From: Tannerella sp.
Lineage (GTDB): Bacteria > Bacteroidota > Bacteroidia > Bacteroidales > Tannerellaceae
DNA length: 36,649 bases
Reading direction: 5' to 3'
Assembly (NCBI RefSeq): GCF_030528505.1
Contig: NZ_JAUMYS010000030.1
Coordinates: forward strand, 1-36,649
How positions within the stretch are numbered: position 1 is the first letter of the stretch; each line of letters opens with the position of its first letter. Position numbers and translations under genes: made by a program. The notes below the pieces were generated by a model. The model did no database searches and was not told the DNA's origin. It worked only from the letters and a program-made list of their open reading frames with translations. Of the stretch, positions 8,214 through 17,588 are shown in pieces.

Positions 8214-11200
8214 ATGAAAAAGACGCAATCCATATCCGCTTTTACCGTTATCGTAGCGTTTCTGAGTGTGGCGCTCATGGGACTGGCGCTCGTTCCGCTT
8301 TTGCCGGTCAAGCTCGCGCCTTCACGCATGTTGCCCGGTTTGACGGTCTACTTCTCGATGCCCAATAACTCCGCCCGTGTCATTGAGATGACGGCGACTT
8401 CAAAACTCGAAGCGATGCTGGCACGTATCAAAGGCGTCAAAAACATTTATTCCACCTCGGGCAACGGATGGGGACGCATCACCCTCGAATTGGACAAACA
8501 TACGCCCATCGATGCCGCCCGCTTCGAAGCATCGACCATCGTACGGCAGACATGGCACGACCTGCCGCGCGAAGTCTCATACCCCTACATTGCCGTGCGT
8601 CGCCCCGACGAAGATGCGGTACGCCCCTTCATGACTTTTACGGTCAACTCCGCCGCAGTCCCCATCGTTATCCAGCAATATGCCGAGAACCATATCAAAC
8701 CTCGGCTCAACGATATTGCCGGACTTTACAAAATCGAAGTACACGGCGCCACACCGATGGAATGGCAACTGACGTACGACAATGACCGGTTGCAAGCCCT
8801 CGGTATAACCGTCAACGACATCCGTGAAGCCGTTTCACACCATTACACGACGGACTTTCTGGGTATGGCCGAGACGCGCGCCGCCGACGGTACAGCGGCA
8901 TGGATGCGTATCATGCTGATGTCGGGCGGTCAAAACGACGCCTTCGACGCCACCGCCATCACCGTAAAAAACTGCGACGGCGCCTTGATTCGCTTGGATC
9001 AGCTCGTCGAAGTAGTTCATACCGAGCAGGAGCCACAAAGCTACTATCGCATCAACGGCTTGAATTCGATTTACATCTCGCTCACGGCCGAAGAAACCGC
9101 CAATCAGCTCCGCCTCAGTGAACGCGTTCAAGAGACCATGGACGAAATCCGTCGCCTGCTTCCGCCCGGATACGAGATACACAGCAGCTACGACGCTACC
9201 GAATATATCCATGCCGAGCTGAATAAAATCTACCTGCGCAGCGGCCTGACGGTCCTTATCCTGCTGCTCTTCGTCCTTCTGATTACCCGCAACGTGCGCT
9301 ATCTGTTTCTTATCACCGTAAGCCTGACCATCAATCTGGCTATCGCCGTAATTTTCTACTACTTCCTCGGATTGGAGATTCAACTCTATTCGCTGGCCGG
9401 AATTACCATCTCTTTGAGCCTGATTATCGACAATACGATCATCATGACCGATCACCTTATGCATCACGGCAACCGCAAAGTCTTCATGTCTGTATTGGCG
9501 GCAACGATGACAACCGTAGGCGCCCTCTCTATCATCTTTTTCCTCGACGAGAAAATACGTCTGAACCTGCAAGATTTCGCAGCCGTCGTGATGGTTAATT
9601 TATGTGTGTCGCTCGCTGTAGCTTTGTTCTTCGTTCCCGCTATGGCCGAGAAAATCCGTCTGAAAAAACGTACCTCCCGCACGCGTATTCTCCGTTGGTT
9701 TCCTCTGCGTCCCAAACGATTGATCCTATGGTTCAACCGTTTTTACGGTGCAATGATCCGCCTGCTCGCACGCCGCAAGTGGATTCCTTTCACCGCCATC
9801 ATATTGGCTTTCGGGATGCCCGTGTTCCTGATTCCCGACAAGATTGAAAAAGAAACGAAATTCGCAGAACAATACAATCGAATTTTCGACAACGCCACAT
9901 ACAAAGAAAAAGTCAAACCTGTTGTCAACAAAGTGCTGGGCGGTACGTTGCGGCTCTTTGTCGACAAAGTGTATCAAGGCAGTTACTTCACCCGTAACGA
10001 AGAGCTGATTTTGACCATCACCGCTTCGATGCCGAACGGTACGACACTGGTGCAGATGAACACGCTCGTCGAGAAAATGGAACATTATCTGAGCAGTTTT
10101 TCCGAAATACGGCAGTTTCAGACCCATATTCCCAATCCTCGCCGCGCATCCATCCGGGTATTTTTTACTAAAGCTTCCGAACGCGGCGGTTTTCCTTACC
10201 TGCTCAAAAGTAACGTCATCACCAAAGCGCTGGAGCTGGGCGGTGGCAGTTGGGGGGTCTACGGGCTACAGGATCAGGGGTTCGATAACAGCGTGAGGGA
10301 ATTTGCGGGCAACTATGGCGTAAAATTCTACGGATATAATTACGACGAGCTGGCGGCGTGGGCCGATACACTCAAAAACAGGCTCCTGCTCAACCGACGT
10401 ATCAAAGAGGTCACGATCAATTCCGACTTCTCGTGGTACAAAGACGACTATCGCGAGTTCTCTTTCGACCTGAAAAAGGAACGCCTCGCCGCCGATGGCT
10501 TTCTTCCGGGCGATCTGTTTGCGTCACTGCAACCCATATTTGCAAGAGACATGTGGGCGGGGTCGCTGATTATCGAAGGCGAACGCGAAGACATCAAGCT
10601 GGCAAGTCATCAGGGAAAATATTACGATATCTGGGCCTTGCGACACGTCGCTCATCGCATGGGAGGGCGTATGTACAAGCTGGACGAACTGGCCGACATT
10701 TCGCAGGGACAAGCCCCGCAGGAAGTGGCCAAGGAAAATCAGCAATACCGCCTCACGTTACAGTATGACTATATCGGCTCGGGGACGCAAGGACGAAAGA
10801 TGCTCGAACGCGAAGTGAAGGCGCTCAGTGAACGTCTACCGATGGGCTACACCGTCGAACAGCGAGACACCCAATGGGGATGGGGGCACAAAGACAAAAA
10901 ACAATACGGACTGCTCGGGCTGCTGATCGTTATTATTTTCTTCACCTCGTCGGTGCTGTTTAACTCCATCAGGCAGCCACTGGCCGTCATCTTCGTGATT
11001 CCCGTCTCTTTTATCGGGGTATTTCTGACGTTTTACTGGTTTAAACTGAATTTCGATCAGGGCGGGTTCGCATCGTTTATCCTGCTTTCGGGTATCACTG
11101 TCAATGCCAGCATTTATATCCTGAACGAGTACAATCGTGTGCGCCGGCTCCGTCCCCGCCTGGCACCGATACGCGCTTATCTCAAGGCATGGAACGCCAA

Positions 11201-11396
11201 AATCATCCCCATCTTCCTGACCGTCGTTTCTACGATGCTCGGTTTCGTACCGTTTATAGCAGGAACGGAAAAAGAGGCCTTCTGGTTTCCGTTGGCTGCC
11301 GGCACTATCGGCGGATTAGCCATGTCTATGCTGGGCATCTGGATTTTCCTGCCCCTTATGACCATAGGAAAAAAGAAAGCCATCAAAAACGAATAA
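8214..11396 (+). CDS. RND family efflux permease 2
   Basis: This second RND permease (1060 aa) lies in the same operon. It keeps the overall layout of TM1 (about residues 10-31), two large periplasmic loops and two TM clusters, but its sequence is distant from permease 1. TM4 reads LSLIIDNTIIM: Asp406 is kept and the next residue is Asn407, where AcrB has Asp. TM10 carries SGITVNASI, again without the AcrB lysine. No second adaptor or channel accompanies it, so it probably shares those of permease 1, either as an alternative pump or in a mixed trimer as in MdtBC. It ends 11 bp before the convergent TRIC-family gene. Substrate unknown. Confidence 0.88.
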   Translation: MKKTQSISAFTVIVAFLSVALMGLALVPLLPVKLAPSRMLPGLTVYFSMPNNSARVIEMTATSKLEAMLARIKGVKNIYSTSGNGWGRITLELDKHTPIDAARFEASTIVRQTWHDLPREVSYPYIAVRRPDEDAVRPFMTFTVNSAAVPIVIQQYAENHIKPRLNDIAGLYKIEVHGATPMEWQLTYDNDRLQALGITVNDIREAVSHHYTTDFLGMAETRAADGTAAWMRIMLMSGGQNDAFDATAITVKNCDGALIRLDQLVEVVHTEQEPQSYYRINGLNSIYISLTAEETANQLRLSERVQETMDEIRRLLPPGYEIHSSYDATEYIHAELNKIYLRSGLTVLILLLFVLLITRNVRYLFLITVSLTINLAIAVIFYYFLGLEIQLYSLAGITISLSLIIDNTIIMTDHLMHHGNRKVFMSVLAATMTTVGALSIIFFLDEKIRLNLQDFAAVVMVNLCVSLAVALFFVPAMAEKIRLKKRTSRTRILRWFPLRPKRLILWFNRFYGAMIRLLARRKWIPFTAIILAFGMPVFLIPDKIEKETKFAEQYNRIFDNATYKEKVKPVVNKVLGGTLRLFVDKVYQGSYFTRNEELILTITASMPNGTTLVQMNTLVEKMEHYLSSFSEIRQFQTHIPNPRRASIRVFFTKASERGGFPYLLKSNVITKALELGGGSWGVYGLQDQGFDNSVREFAGNYGVKFYGYNYDELAAWADTLKNRLLLNRRIKEVTINSDFSWYKDDYREFSFDLKKERLAADGFLPGDLFASLQPIFARDMWAGSLIIEGEREDIKLASHQGKYYDIWALRHVAHRMGGRMYKLDELADISQGQAPQEVAKENQQYRLTLQYDYIGSGTQGRKMLEREVKALSERLPMGYTVEQRDTQWGWGHKDKKQYGLLGLLIVIIFFTSSVLFNSIRQPLAVIFVIPVSFIGVFLTFYWFKLNFDQGGFASFILLSGITVNASIYILNEYNRVRRLRPRLAPIRAYLKAWNAKIIPIFLTVVSTMLGFVPFIAGTEKEAFWFPLAAGTIGGLAMSMLGIWIFLPLMTIGKKKAIKNE

Positions 11397-11407
11397 ACAA
11401 AGCGTTC

Positions 11408-12040
11408 TTAATGCTTCATTTTGGGAAGCCTCCAGTGGTATTTTACGGCCAGTACGCGTATCACCAGGATCGTGGCCGACGAAAGCAGCTCGCATACCTC
11501 ATTGCTGTAACCTAACGTAATACAGAGGACAAACACAACCCCGCCCATCACGCAGGCCAGCGCATAGACCTCCTGTCGGAAAACAAGCGGCGTTTCATTG
11601 ATAAAAATATCGCGTACCACTCCGCCGGCGATCCCTGTAATCGTACCCATCGTAATAGCCACCCAGAACGGATAATTCAGTTCGAGTGTCTTCTCTACGC
11701 CGATGACGACGAAGAGCGCCAGACCGATCGCGTCGAAAATAAAGAACGGAGTATCCAGTCGCACTAGTTGTTTACTGAAAATAAGTACAATGACCATCCC
11801 CAACAACGTACAGTACATGTACGAGGGACTCAGCATCCAGAACGGAGTGACATCGAGTAGCAAATCGCGCAATGTTCCGCCACCGATAGCGGTAACGAGC
11901 CCCACCACAAATGCCCCGAACCAGTCGAACTCTTTCGCCGCGGCCAACCGGATACCGCTGATGGCAAAAACGATCGTTCCCGCATATTCGATCATATCCC
12001 TGAGCGAAAACAACGAGGTATAACCTTCCAATAACTCCAT
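11408..12040 (-). CDS. TRIC/YicG-type (UPF0126) membrane protein
   Basis: This 210-aa integral membrane protein has about seven TM helices built from two homologous UPF0126 halves. Each half carries the family's glycine-arginine motif: GGGTLRDL near residues 53-60 and GGVVRD near 139-144. Family members include bacterial TRIC-type cation channels and were formerly annotated as glycine transporters; which activity applies here cannot be told. I chose the ATG at 12040 (MELLEGYTSLF) over an upstream one at 12085, because the extra 15 residues are not family-like and a -7 box sits at 12072-12079, inside that extension. It converges on permease 2 with an 11-bp gap. Confidence 0.85.
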   Translation of the reverse strand: MELLEGYTSLFSLRDMIEYAGTIVFAISGIRLAAAKEFDWFGAFVVGLVTAIGGGTLRDLLLDVTPFWMLSPSYMYCTLLGMVIVLIFSKQLVRLDTPFFIFDAIGLALFVVIGVEKTLELNYPFWVAITMGTITGIAGGVVRDIFINETPLVFRQEVYALACVMGGVVFVLCITLGYSNEVCELLSSATILVIRVLAVKYHWRLPKMKH

Positions 12041-12071
12041 GTTATTTCTCTTCTCTGTTAGTTTGAAGTTG

Positions 12072-12079
12072 CAAAGATA
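12072..12079 (-). promoter_or_regulatory. -7 box (TATCTTTG) for the TRIC-family gene
   Basis: On the minus strand TATCTTTG is an exact TAnnTTTG match. Transcription would start near 12065, leaving a leader of about 24 nt before the ATG at 12040. No convincing -33 TTTG was found at the right distance. Confidence 0.55.
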
Positions 12080-12085
12080 TAACAC

Positions 12086-12326
12086 CTTATGACTTTTTAT
12101 TCGATGAGATAAAAAAAATCATGTTTAATAACATAGATTTTACTTTTCAAAAAAGTACCACTTTTTAAAAAAATATCCTTTACTTTGAACCGTCTTACAA
12201 AAAAAGACGAGTCGTGGTTTTCCTTTTTTTAAAAAAGCGTTTTTACGGAAGTAAAATCAAGGGTCATTTTTTATAGACAGAACAAATAACAAACACAATC
12301 TTTAATTAATCTTTTCATTTTGTACC
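12086..12326. other. Divergent intergenic region with hairpins upstream of susC-like gene
   Basis: This AT-rich non-coding region separates the TRIC-family gene (-) from the SusC-like gene (+). It contains two perfect inverted repeats: AAAAAGT/ACTTTTT with a 3-nt loop (12150-12166) and CGTCTT/AAGACG with a 7-nt loop (12191-12209). A TACTTTG at 12181-12187 is close to, but one base short of, the Bacteroidetes -7 consensus; it would give a 5' leader of more than 130 nt containing the second hairpin. A leader of that kind would allow post-transcriptional control, as seen at other SusC loci, but nothing here proves it. Confidence 0.4.
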
Positions 12327-15300
12327 ATGATGCACAAGCAATCAGTATTGAAACACGGAGTCGGCATGGCGTTCGGCCTGTTGCTTGCAACAGGCGCGCC
12401 TACCTTTCCGTCGTATGCAGAGAATGTGACTGTTGCCGTCACGCAGCAGTCGAGGACCGTTTCAGGAACGGTCGTAGATGAACAAGGCACCCCTTTGTTG
12501 GGAGTGAACGTGTCCGTTTCCGGCACAACGACGGGAACGATCACCGACATTGACGGTAAATTTACGCTCGAAGTACCGGCAGGATCACAATTGACGTTCT
12601 CCTACATTGGTTTTATTTCTCAGACATTGCCCTCATCAGCCAATCTGTCGAGGGTCGTACTGAAAGAAGACACACAGAAGTTGCAGGAAGTCGTTGTCGT
12701 AGGATACGGCACACAGCAGAAGAAAGACATTACCGGCTCGGTAGCCGTGGTGAATGCGGAAGAAATGCTGAAAACTCCGGCCGCTTCGGCTACGCAACAG
12801 TTACAGGGACGCGCTGCCGGCGTAGTGATCGGCTCCACCGGTTCGCCCGGCTCGAAGTCGATGGTACGTATCCGCGGTATCGGTACGGTCAACGACAACG
12901 GGCCGCTTTATGTGATCGACGGAGTGTCCACCCGTAACCAGAACCTCAACAGCATCAACCCGAACGATATCGAGAGCATGCAGGTGCTGAAGGACGCTTC
13001 TTCGGCCGCAATCTATGGAGCAGAGGCTTCGAACGGGGTCATTCTTATCACGACAAAAAAAGGATTGAAAACCGGCCAGCGTCCGAAATTGACGTACGAC
13101 GGATACTTCGGCGGCTCGATGACCGGCAAGAAGTATGATGTTCTGAACTCCACCGACCGCCTGAACGTGGAATGGGCGGCACAAGCCAGCGGCTATAAGC
13201 TCAGAGGAAGCAATGATCTTCCTTCGCACGAGCAATTCGGCACCGGCGCAACACCTTCGATCCCGAATTATCTTTCAACAGAAGGAGCACGAGGCCAGCA
13301 GTTGAACCCGGCCGATTACAGCTATCCGGGCAATCAAATGGTGCCTTGGGATGCGCAGGGAACAGACTGGTGGGACGAGTTAAGCCGCACCGGTATGATT
13401 CAGAACCATCAACTCTCCTTGCAGGGCGGTTCGAACCACGGTTCCTACCTGTTCTCGGCCAACTATTACGATCAGGAAGGAACGGTGATCCACCAATATT
13501 TCCGTCGTTATCAGATTCGCGCCAATACGTCGTATAACGTACGCGACTGGTTACGCGTAGGTGAAAACCTGACATACGCATGGACAAAAGATAACGGTCT
13601 GAATGAAAACTCCGAGCAAAATACTCCTTATTCGTGGACATATCGCGCCTCTCCGTGGGTACCGGTTTATGATATACAGGGACATTTCGCCGGATCGAAA
13701 ATCGCCGGTACCGGAAACTTCGAAAATCCAGTGGCCGCGGCTATCCGGAACAAAGACAATTACTGGTCGAACACCCGTATCTTCGGAAATATCTGGGGGG
13801 AAGTCGATTTGATGAAAGACCTGACCTACCGTACCAGCTTCGGTATCGACTATACCGGAAATTACAGTTACAGCATATCAAAGAAAGACTTCGAATTTTC
13901 CGAATCTCCCGGGGTGAACGGGCTGACCGAAGAAGCCGGATTTAACTTCCGCTGGGTATGGACGAATACGTTGACATTCAACCGGACATTCAACGAGGTG
14001 CACAAACTCAACTTATTGGTGGGTACCGAAGCCGTTCGCGACGGATTAGGACGCTATATGTCAGGATATCGCCGGAATTATCTGTACGAAGACAACATCA
14101 ACACCTGGACCTTGAATATGGGCGAATACAACGATTTCCGTAATGCGGAATCCGACTACAGAGGCGAATTTGCTTCGTTCGGTATCTTCGGGCGTGCCAA
14201 CTACTCGTTTGCCGATAAATATTTGTTGACGGCAACGGTACGTCGCGACGGCGTATCGCGTTTCTCGAAATCGAACCGTTACGGAACGTTCCCGTCTCTT
14301 TCGGCCGCATGGCGCGTTTCTTCCGAAGAGTTTATGAATGATTTCGAATGGCTCGACGACCTGAAGCTGCGTGTCGGATACGGACAGGCCGGTAACTCGA
14401 CCTTCCCGAGAGCTACCAATTTTGCCTCATATTTTTCGACAGACCCGAGCCGTACGAATTATGACTTTACAGGCAAACAAATATCTACGCAGTTGGGTTA
14501 CCGGATGGGAACAATCGGCAACCCGGATACGAAGTGGGAGCGTGTAGAAACGACGAATATCGGGTTGGACGCGACTTTCCTCGGCGGTAAATTCTCGACC
14601 AACGTAGAATGGTGGTATAAAAAAAGTACGGATATGCTCGTAGAAGCCGTTTATTCAAGTTTAGCCGGAGGAGCAGACAAACCGTATATCAATATCGGCG
14701 ATATGAAGAATACGGGAGTCGATTTTATGCTTAACTATCAGGACAGAAGCGGAGACCTTTCATGGAATGTGAATCTGAACGTTTCAGCCTATAAGAACGA
14801 AGTCCTGAAAATCGGCGTCTCGGACAAGGCCGCGAAGTACAGCTATTTCGACCGTATTTCAGGGCCGGTATCCCGCACGACCAAAGGCCATCCGATCAGC
14901 GAATTTTACGGATATAAAATCGACGGCTTCTACGAGTCGGCCGAAGAAGTAAAGACGTTGACTCCGCTGGGTGAAACGGCCGGAAAATTCAAACCGGAAA
15001 CGTATATCGGTAAATTCAAATATCGCGATGTGGACGGTGATGGTAAGATTACGACGAACGATCGCGATGTGCTCGGATCGCCGCATCCCGACTTCACAAC
15101 GGGATTGAATATCGGACTGGGATACAAAGGCTTTGATTTTTCCATGTTCTGGTATGCCTGTGTCGGAAACGAGATTTTCAACGTAACAAAATATTTTACC
15201 GACTTCTGGATGTTTAACGGAAACCGTTCCAGCCGTATGCGCGATCTCTCGTGGGAGCCGGGCAAGAAGAATGCCATCCTGCCGATTCTCGACAAACAGG

Positions 15301-15602
15301 ACAACAAATCGGGAACGAACGCGAACTCGTACTATGTGGAAGACGGAACGTACGCACGGATGAAGAACATTACGCTGGGTTATACCCTTCCGAAAAACTG
15401 GCTCCGGAAAGCGACGATCGAGAACCTGCGCTTCTACGTTCAGGCCGAAAATCTGCTGACGATCACAAGCTATAAGGGAATCGACCCTGAAGTAACGAAC
15501 CGGAACAAAACAGCCTCGGGCGGCGATTTGGAAAAAGGAATTGACGCGGGTGCTATTCCAAGCAGTATCAAATTTATCTTTGGTGTCAATCTGGTCTTCT
15601 GA
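12327..15602 (+). CDS. SusC/RagA-family TonB-dependent outer-membrane transporter
   Basis: This 1091-aa outer-membrane receptor imports oligosaccharides or peptides with TonB energy, capped by the SusD partner next door. A signal peptide covers about residues 1-31. A carboxypeptidase-D regulatory-like domain follows (about 43-115; SGTVVDEQGTPLLGVNV). Then comes the SusC-type EVVVVGYGTQ segment (121-130), a plug with the SusC motif GPLYVIDG (192-199), and a long beta-barrel ending in Phe. ATGs at 12327 and 12330 are both possible starts. The susD-like gene begins 31 nt downstream. No sigma/anti-sigma pair, hybrid two-component regulator or hydrolase is adjacent, so the substrate cannot be guessed. 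An N-terminal signalling extension (STN domain) is absent. Confidence 0.95.
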   Translation: MMHKQSVLKHGVGMAFGLLLATGAPTFPSYAENVTVAVTQQSRTVSGTVVDEQGTPLLGVNVSVSGTTTGTITDIDGKFTLEVPAGSQLTFSYIGFISQTLPSSANLSRVVLKEDTQKLQEVVVVGYGTQQKKDITGSVAVVNAEEMLKTPAASATQQLQGRAAGVVIGSTGSPGSKSMVRIRGIGTVNDNGPLYVIDGVSTRNQNLNSINPNDIESMQVLKDASSAAIYGAEASNGVILITTKKGLKTGQRPKLTYDGYFGGSMTGKKYDVLNSTDRLNVEWAAQASGYKLRGSNDLPSHEQFGTGATPSIPNYLSTEGARGQQLNPADYSYPGNQMVPWDAQGTDWWDELSRTGMIQNHQLSLQGGSNHGSYLFSANYYDQEGTVIHQYFRRYQIRANTSYNVRDWLRVGENLTYAWTKDNGLNENSEQNTPYSWTYRASPWVPVYDIQGHFAGSKIAGTGNFENPVAAAIRNKDNYWSNTRIFGNIWGEVDLMKDLTYRTSFGIDYTGNYSYSISKKDFEFSESPGVNGLTEEAGFNFRWVWTNTLTFNRTFNEVHKLNLLVGTEAVRDGLGRYMSGYRRNYLYEDNINTWTLNMGEYNDFRNAESDYRGEFASFGIFGRANYSFADKYLLTATVRRDGVSRFSKSNRYGTFPSLSAAWRVSSEEFMNDFEWLDDLKLRVGYGQAGNSTFPRATNFASYFSTDPSRTNYDFTGKQISTQLGYRMGTIGNPDTKWERVETTNIGLDATFLGGKFSTNVEWWYKKSTDMLVEAVYSSLAGGADKPYINIGDMKNTGVDFMLNYQDRSGDLSWNVNLNVSAYKNEVLKIGVSDKAAKYSYFDRISGPVSRTTKGHPISEFYGYKIDGFYESAEEVKTLTPLGETAGKFKPETYIGKFKYRDVDGDGKITTNDRDVLGSPHPDFTTGLNIGLGYKGFDFSMFWYACVGNEIFNVTKYFTDFWMFNGNRSSRMRDLSWEPGKKNAILPILDKQDNKSGTNANSYYVEDGTYARMKNITLGYTLPKNWLRKATIENLRFYVQAENLLTITSYKGIDPEVTNRNKTASGGDLEKGIDAGAIPSSIKFIFGVNLVF

Positions 15603-15633
15603 TCTATTTGTATCATCTTAAAAAAATAACATC

Positions 15634-17394
15634 ATGAAACGAATTATATATACCATCAGTCTGACAGCCGCGGTTCTGGGGATGACTTCGTGCGGCGAAG
15701 ATTTTCTTTACAAAGATCCCCAAGGAAGCATCTCTCAGGGTACGTTAGAAAACGCGCAAGGGGTAGAGCTGCTGACCACAAACGCGTATGCGAACCTGAC
15801 GGAGAACGGCTGGGGAGCGACCCCCTTCAACTGGGTGTTCGGCAGTATCATCGGAGGCGATGCCAACAAGGGCTCGTCGGCCGGTGACCAGTCGGTGGTC
15901 AACGAAATAGAAACGTACGCTCCGCTTACGACGAACAGCTATGTAAAACAAAAATGGGACTGGACGTATAAAGGCGTACAACGCTGTAATATTGCCTTGA
16001 GAACGTTGAAGAAAGCGAAAGATATAGCTCCGGAAGTCGCTAAATCGCGCGAAGGCGAGTTGTTGTTCCTGCGTTCGCTGTATTACTTTGAAGGCGTAAA
16101 ACTAATGGGACCCTCTTCGCTGGCCTGGGTACCTTGGGACAACGAAGAAAATGACCCGAAAGTCTACAACGGTACGGATATCTATCCGAACATCATGGCC
16201 GAAATCGATCAGGCCATTTCGTTATTGCCCGAGAAACAGGGCGAAGTCGGACGCGTGAATGTATGGGCTGCCAAAGCGTTGAAAGCAAAGATGCTGATGC
16301 AGCAAGGCAAAATGGCGGAAGCCAAACCGGTCTTAGCCGATCTGTTGGCCAACGGACAGACATCGAACGGATTGAAGTACGGGCTGGAAGATAACCTGAA
16401 CAACAACTTCAACGCCTTTACGGATAACGGCAAAGAATCGATCTTCGCCGTACAGCATTCGCTCGACGCCAATAATAACGGATTGCCGGGCTATTCGCTG
16501 AATTTCCCTTATAATGTGGATAACAGTGCACCGGGCGGTTGCTGCGGATTCTTCCAGCCGTCGTACGACCTCGTCAACTCGTATCAAGTCGATGCCGACG
16601 GATTGCCGTATCTCGACTATTCTTATCGCAGCAAACCCAGCGTGTCGGTGTTCGACGGAAGCGCGCCGGCCGGCAGTCAGTTTAAGAATGACTTCACGAT
16701 CGCCGTAGACCCGCGTCTCGACTTCGCTGTAGGGCGTCAGGGCGTTCCGTTTAAAGACTGGGGCATCTGTTTTAAAGACGGCTACGGAATCCGTGACAAA
16801 GGAAATGGCGGGATCTTCCTGCCTAAGAAACACGTATGGACGAAAGCCGAAGAAGAGGCAGGCCTTGCTTCGCGCAGCCGATACGCAGGCTGGGCACCGG
16901 CTGTGGCCTTGAACATGCAGTACCTCTCGGTACGCGATATGATTCTGCTTTACGCCGAATGTCTGGCCAACGACGGAGAATTAGCGGCTGCCATGGAGCA
17001 AGTGAATAAAATCCGTACACGCGCCGGCAACGAGGCGAATATCATTCAATTCCCCGACGGAAACGGACAGAAATATTTAGTTAAAACGTATCCGTCTTCT
17101 CACGCTGCGTTTACGGACAAGAATACGTGTATCGCCGCCATCCGCTTCGAGCGTAAGCTGGAACTGGCCATGGAAGGACAACGGTGGTACGACTATGCAC
17201 GATGGGGAAAAGAAGTGATGCAAAAAGAAACTTCGGCATACGTAACGTATGAGAAACAATACCTCTCGAAGTTCGCTTCGGCATCGACAACGTTCGACAA
17301 GGTATATTTCTTTGTACCCGATGCTCAGATTAAAGATAAAGGAGTGGATGAAAACGGTAAACCGTATCTGGTTCAGAATGATTTGTGGAAATAA
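15634..17394 (+). CDS. SusD/RagB-family surface lipoprotein
   Basis: This 586-aa lipoprotein (lipobox MTSC, Cys20) has the SusD fold signature: an N-terminal segment with the early GEDFL motif, helical TPR-like repeats (about residues 100-230), and the C-terminal RagB/SusD region with the conserved IRFERKLELAMEGQRWYDYARWG block (split here as IRFERKLELA and EGQRWYDYARWG). It sits on the cell surface as the lid of the SusC barrel and captures the ligand. It is co-directional with the SusC gene, 31 nt behind it, and is followed by a strong hairpin terminator, so the pair is a two-gene operon. Confidence 0.95.
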   Translation: MKRIIYTISLTAAVLGMTSCGEDFLYKDPQGSISQGTLENAQGVELLTTNAYANLTENGWGATPFNWVFGSIIGGDANKGSSAGDQSVVNEIETYAPLTTNSYVKQKWDWTYKGVQRCNIALRTLKKAKDIAPEVAKSREGELLFLRSLYYFEGVKLMGPSSLAWVPWDNEENDPKVYNGTDIYPNIMAEIDQAISLLPEKQGEVGRVNVWAAKALKAKMLMQQGKMAEAKPVLADLLANGQTSNGLKYGLEDNLNNNFNAFTDNGKESIFAVQHSLDANNNGLPGYSLNFPYNVDNSAPGGCCGFFQPSYDLVNSYQVDADGLPYLDYSYRSKPSVSVFDGSAPAGSQFKNDFTIAVDPRLDFAVGRQGVPFKDWGICFKDGYGIRDKGNGGIFLPKKHVWTKAEEEAGLASRSRYAGWAPAVALNMQYLSVRDMILLYAECLANDGELAAAMEQVNKIRTRAGNEANIIQFPDGNGQKYLVKTYPSSHAAFTDKNTCIAAIRFERKLELAMEGQRWYDYARWGKEVMQKETSAYVTYEKQYLSKFASASTTFDKVYFFVPDAQIKDKGVDENGKPYLVQNDLWK

Positions 17395-17425
17395 ATCGTT
17401 TTATTAATTGTTAGAGTAATTTGTG

Positions 17426-17466
17426 AAAAGGGCAGGCAACTTCCGGTTGTTTGCTCTTTTTCTTTT
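17426..17466. terminator. Hairpin terminator after susD-like gene, probably bidirectional
   Basis: An 11-bp stem (GGGCAGGCAAC at 17430-17440 with GTTGTTTGCTC at 17446-17456, including G-T pairs) encloses the loop TTCCG. A T-run follows on the + strand (17457-17461, then CTTTT). On the other strand an AAAA/TTTT extension (17426-17429 with 17457-17460) gives a short T-tract, so it could also stop transcripts from cstA, which converges here. It begins 32 nt after the susD-like stop. Confidence 0.85.
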
Positions 17467-17588
17467 GACGGGTCCTCCCCCTTTCTTCGAAGTCGGTTTA
17501 GCGGATCATCCGAACGCAAATGAGGCAAATAACCGCAAATGAACGCGAATAATTTTTATGTTATATTGGCATAGGAGGGCGAAAGAGC
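17467..17588. other. Intergenic segment with short degenerate GCAAAT repeats
   Basis: Between the terminator and array C no gene is seen. Positions 17513-17551 hold four degenerate 9-10-bp units of the type AACGCAAAT (aacgcaaatg, aggcaaata, accgcaaatg, aacgcgaata). The rest shows no recognisable structure. Confidence 0.5.

Noticed and set aside
11400..11416. Terminator between permease 2 and the TRIC-family gene
   Set aside because: The hairpin is short, has a mismatch and lacks a proper T-run on either strand.
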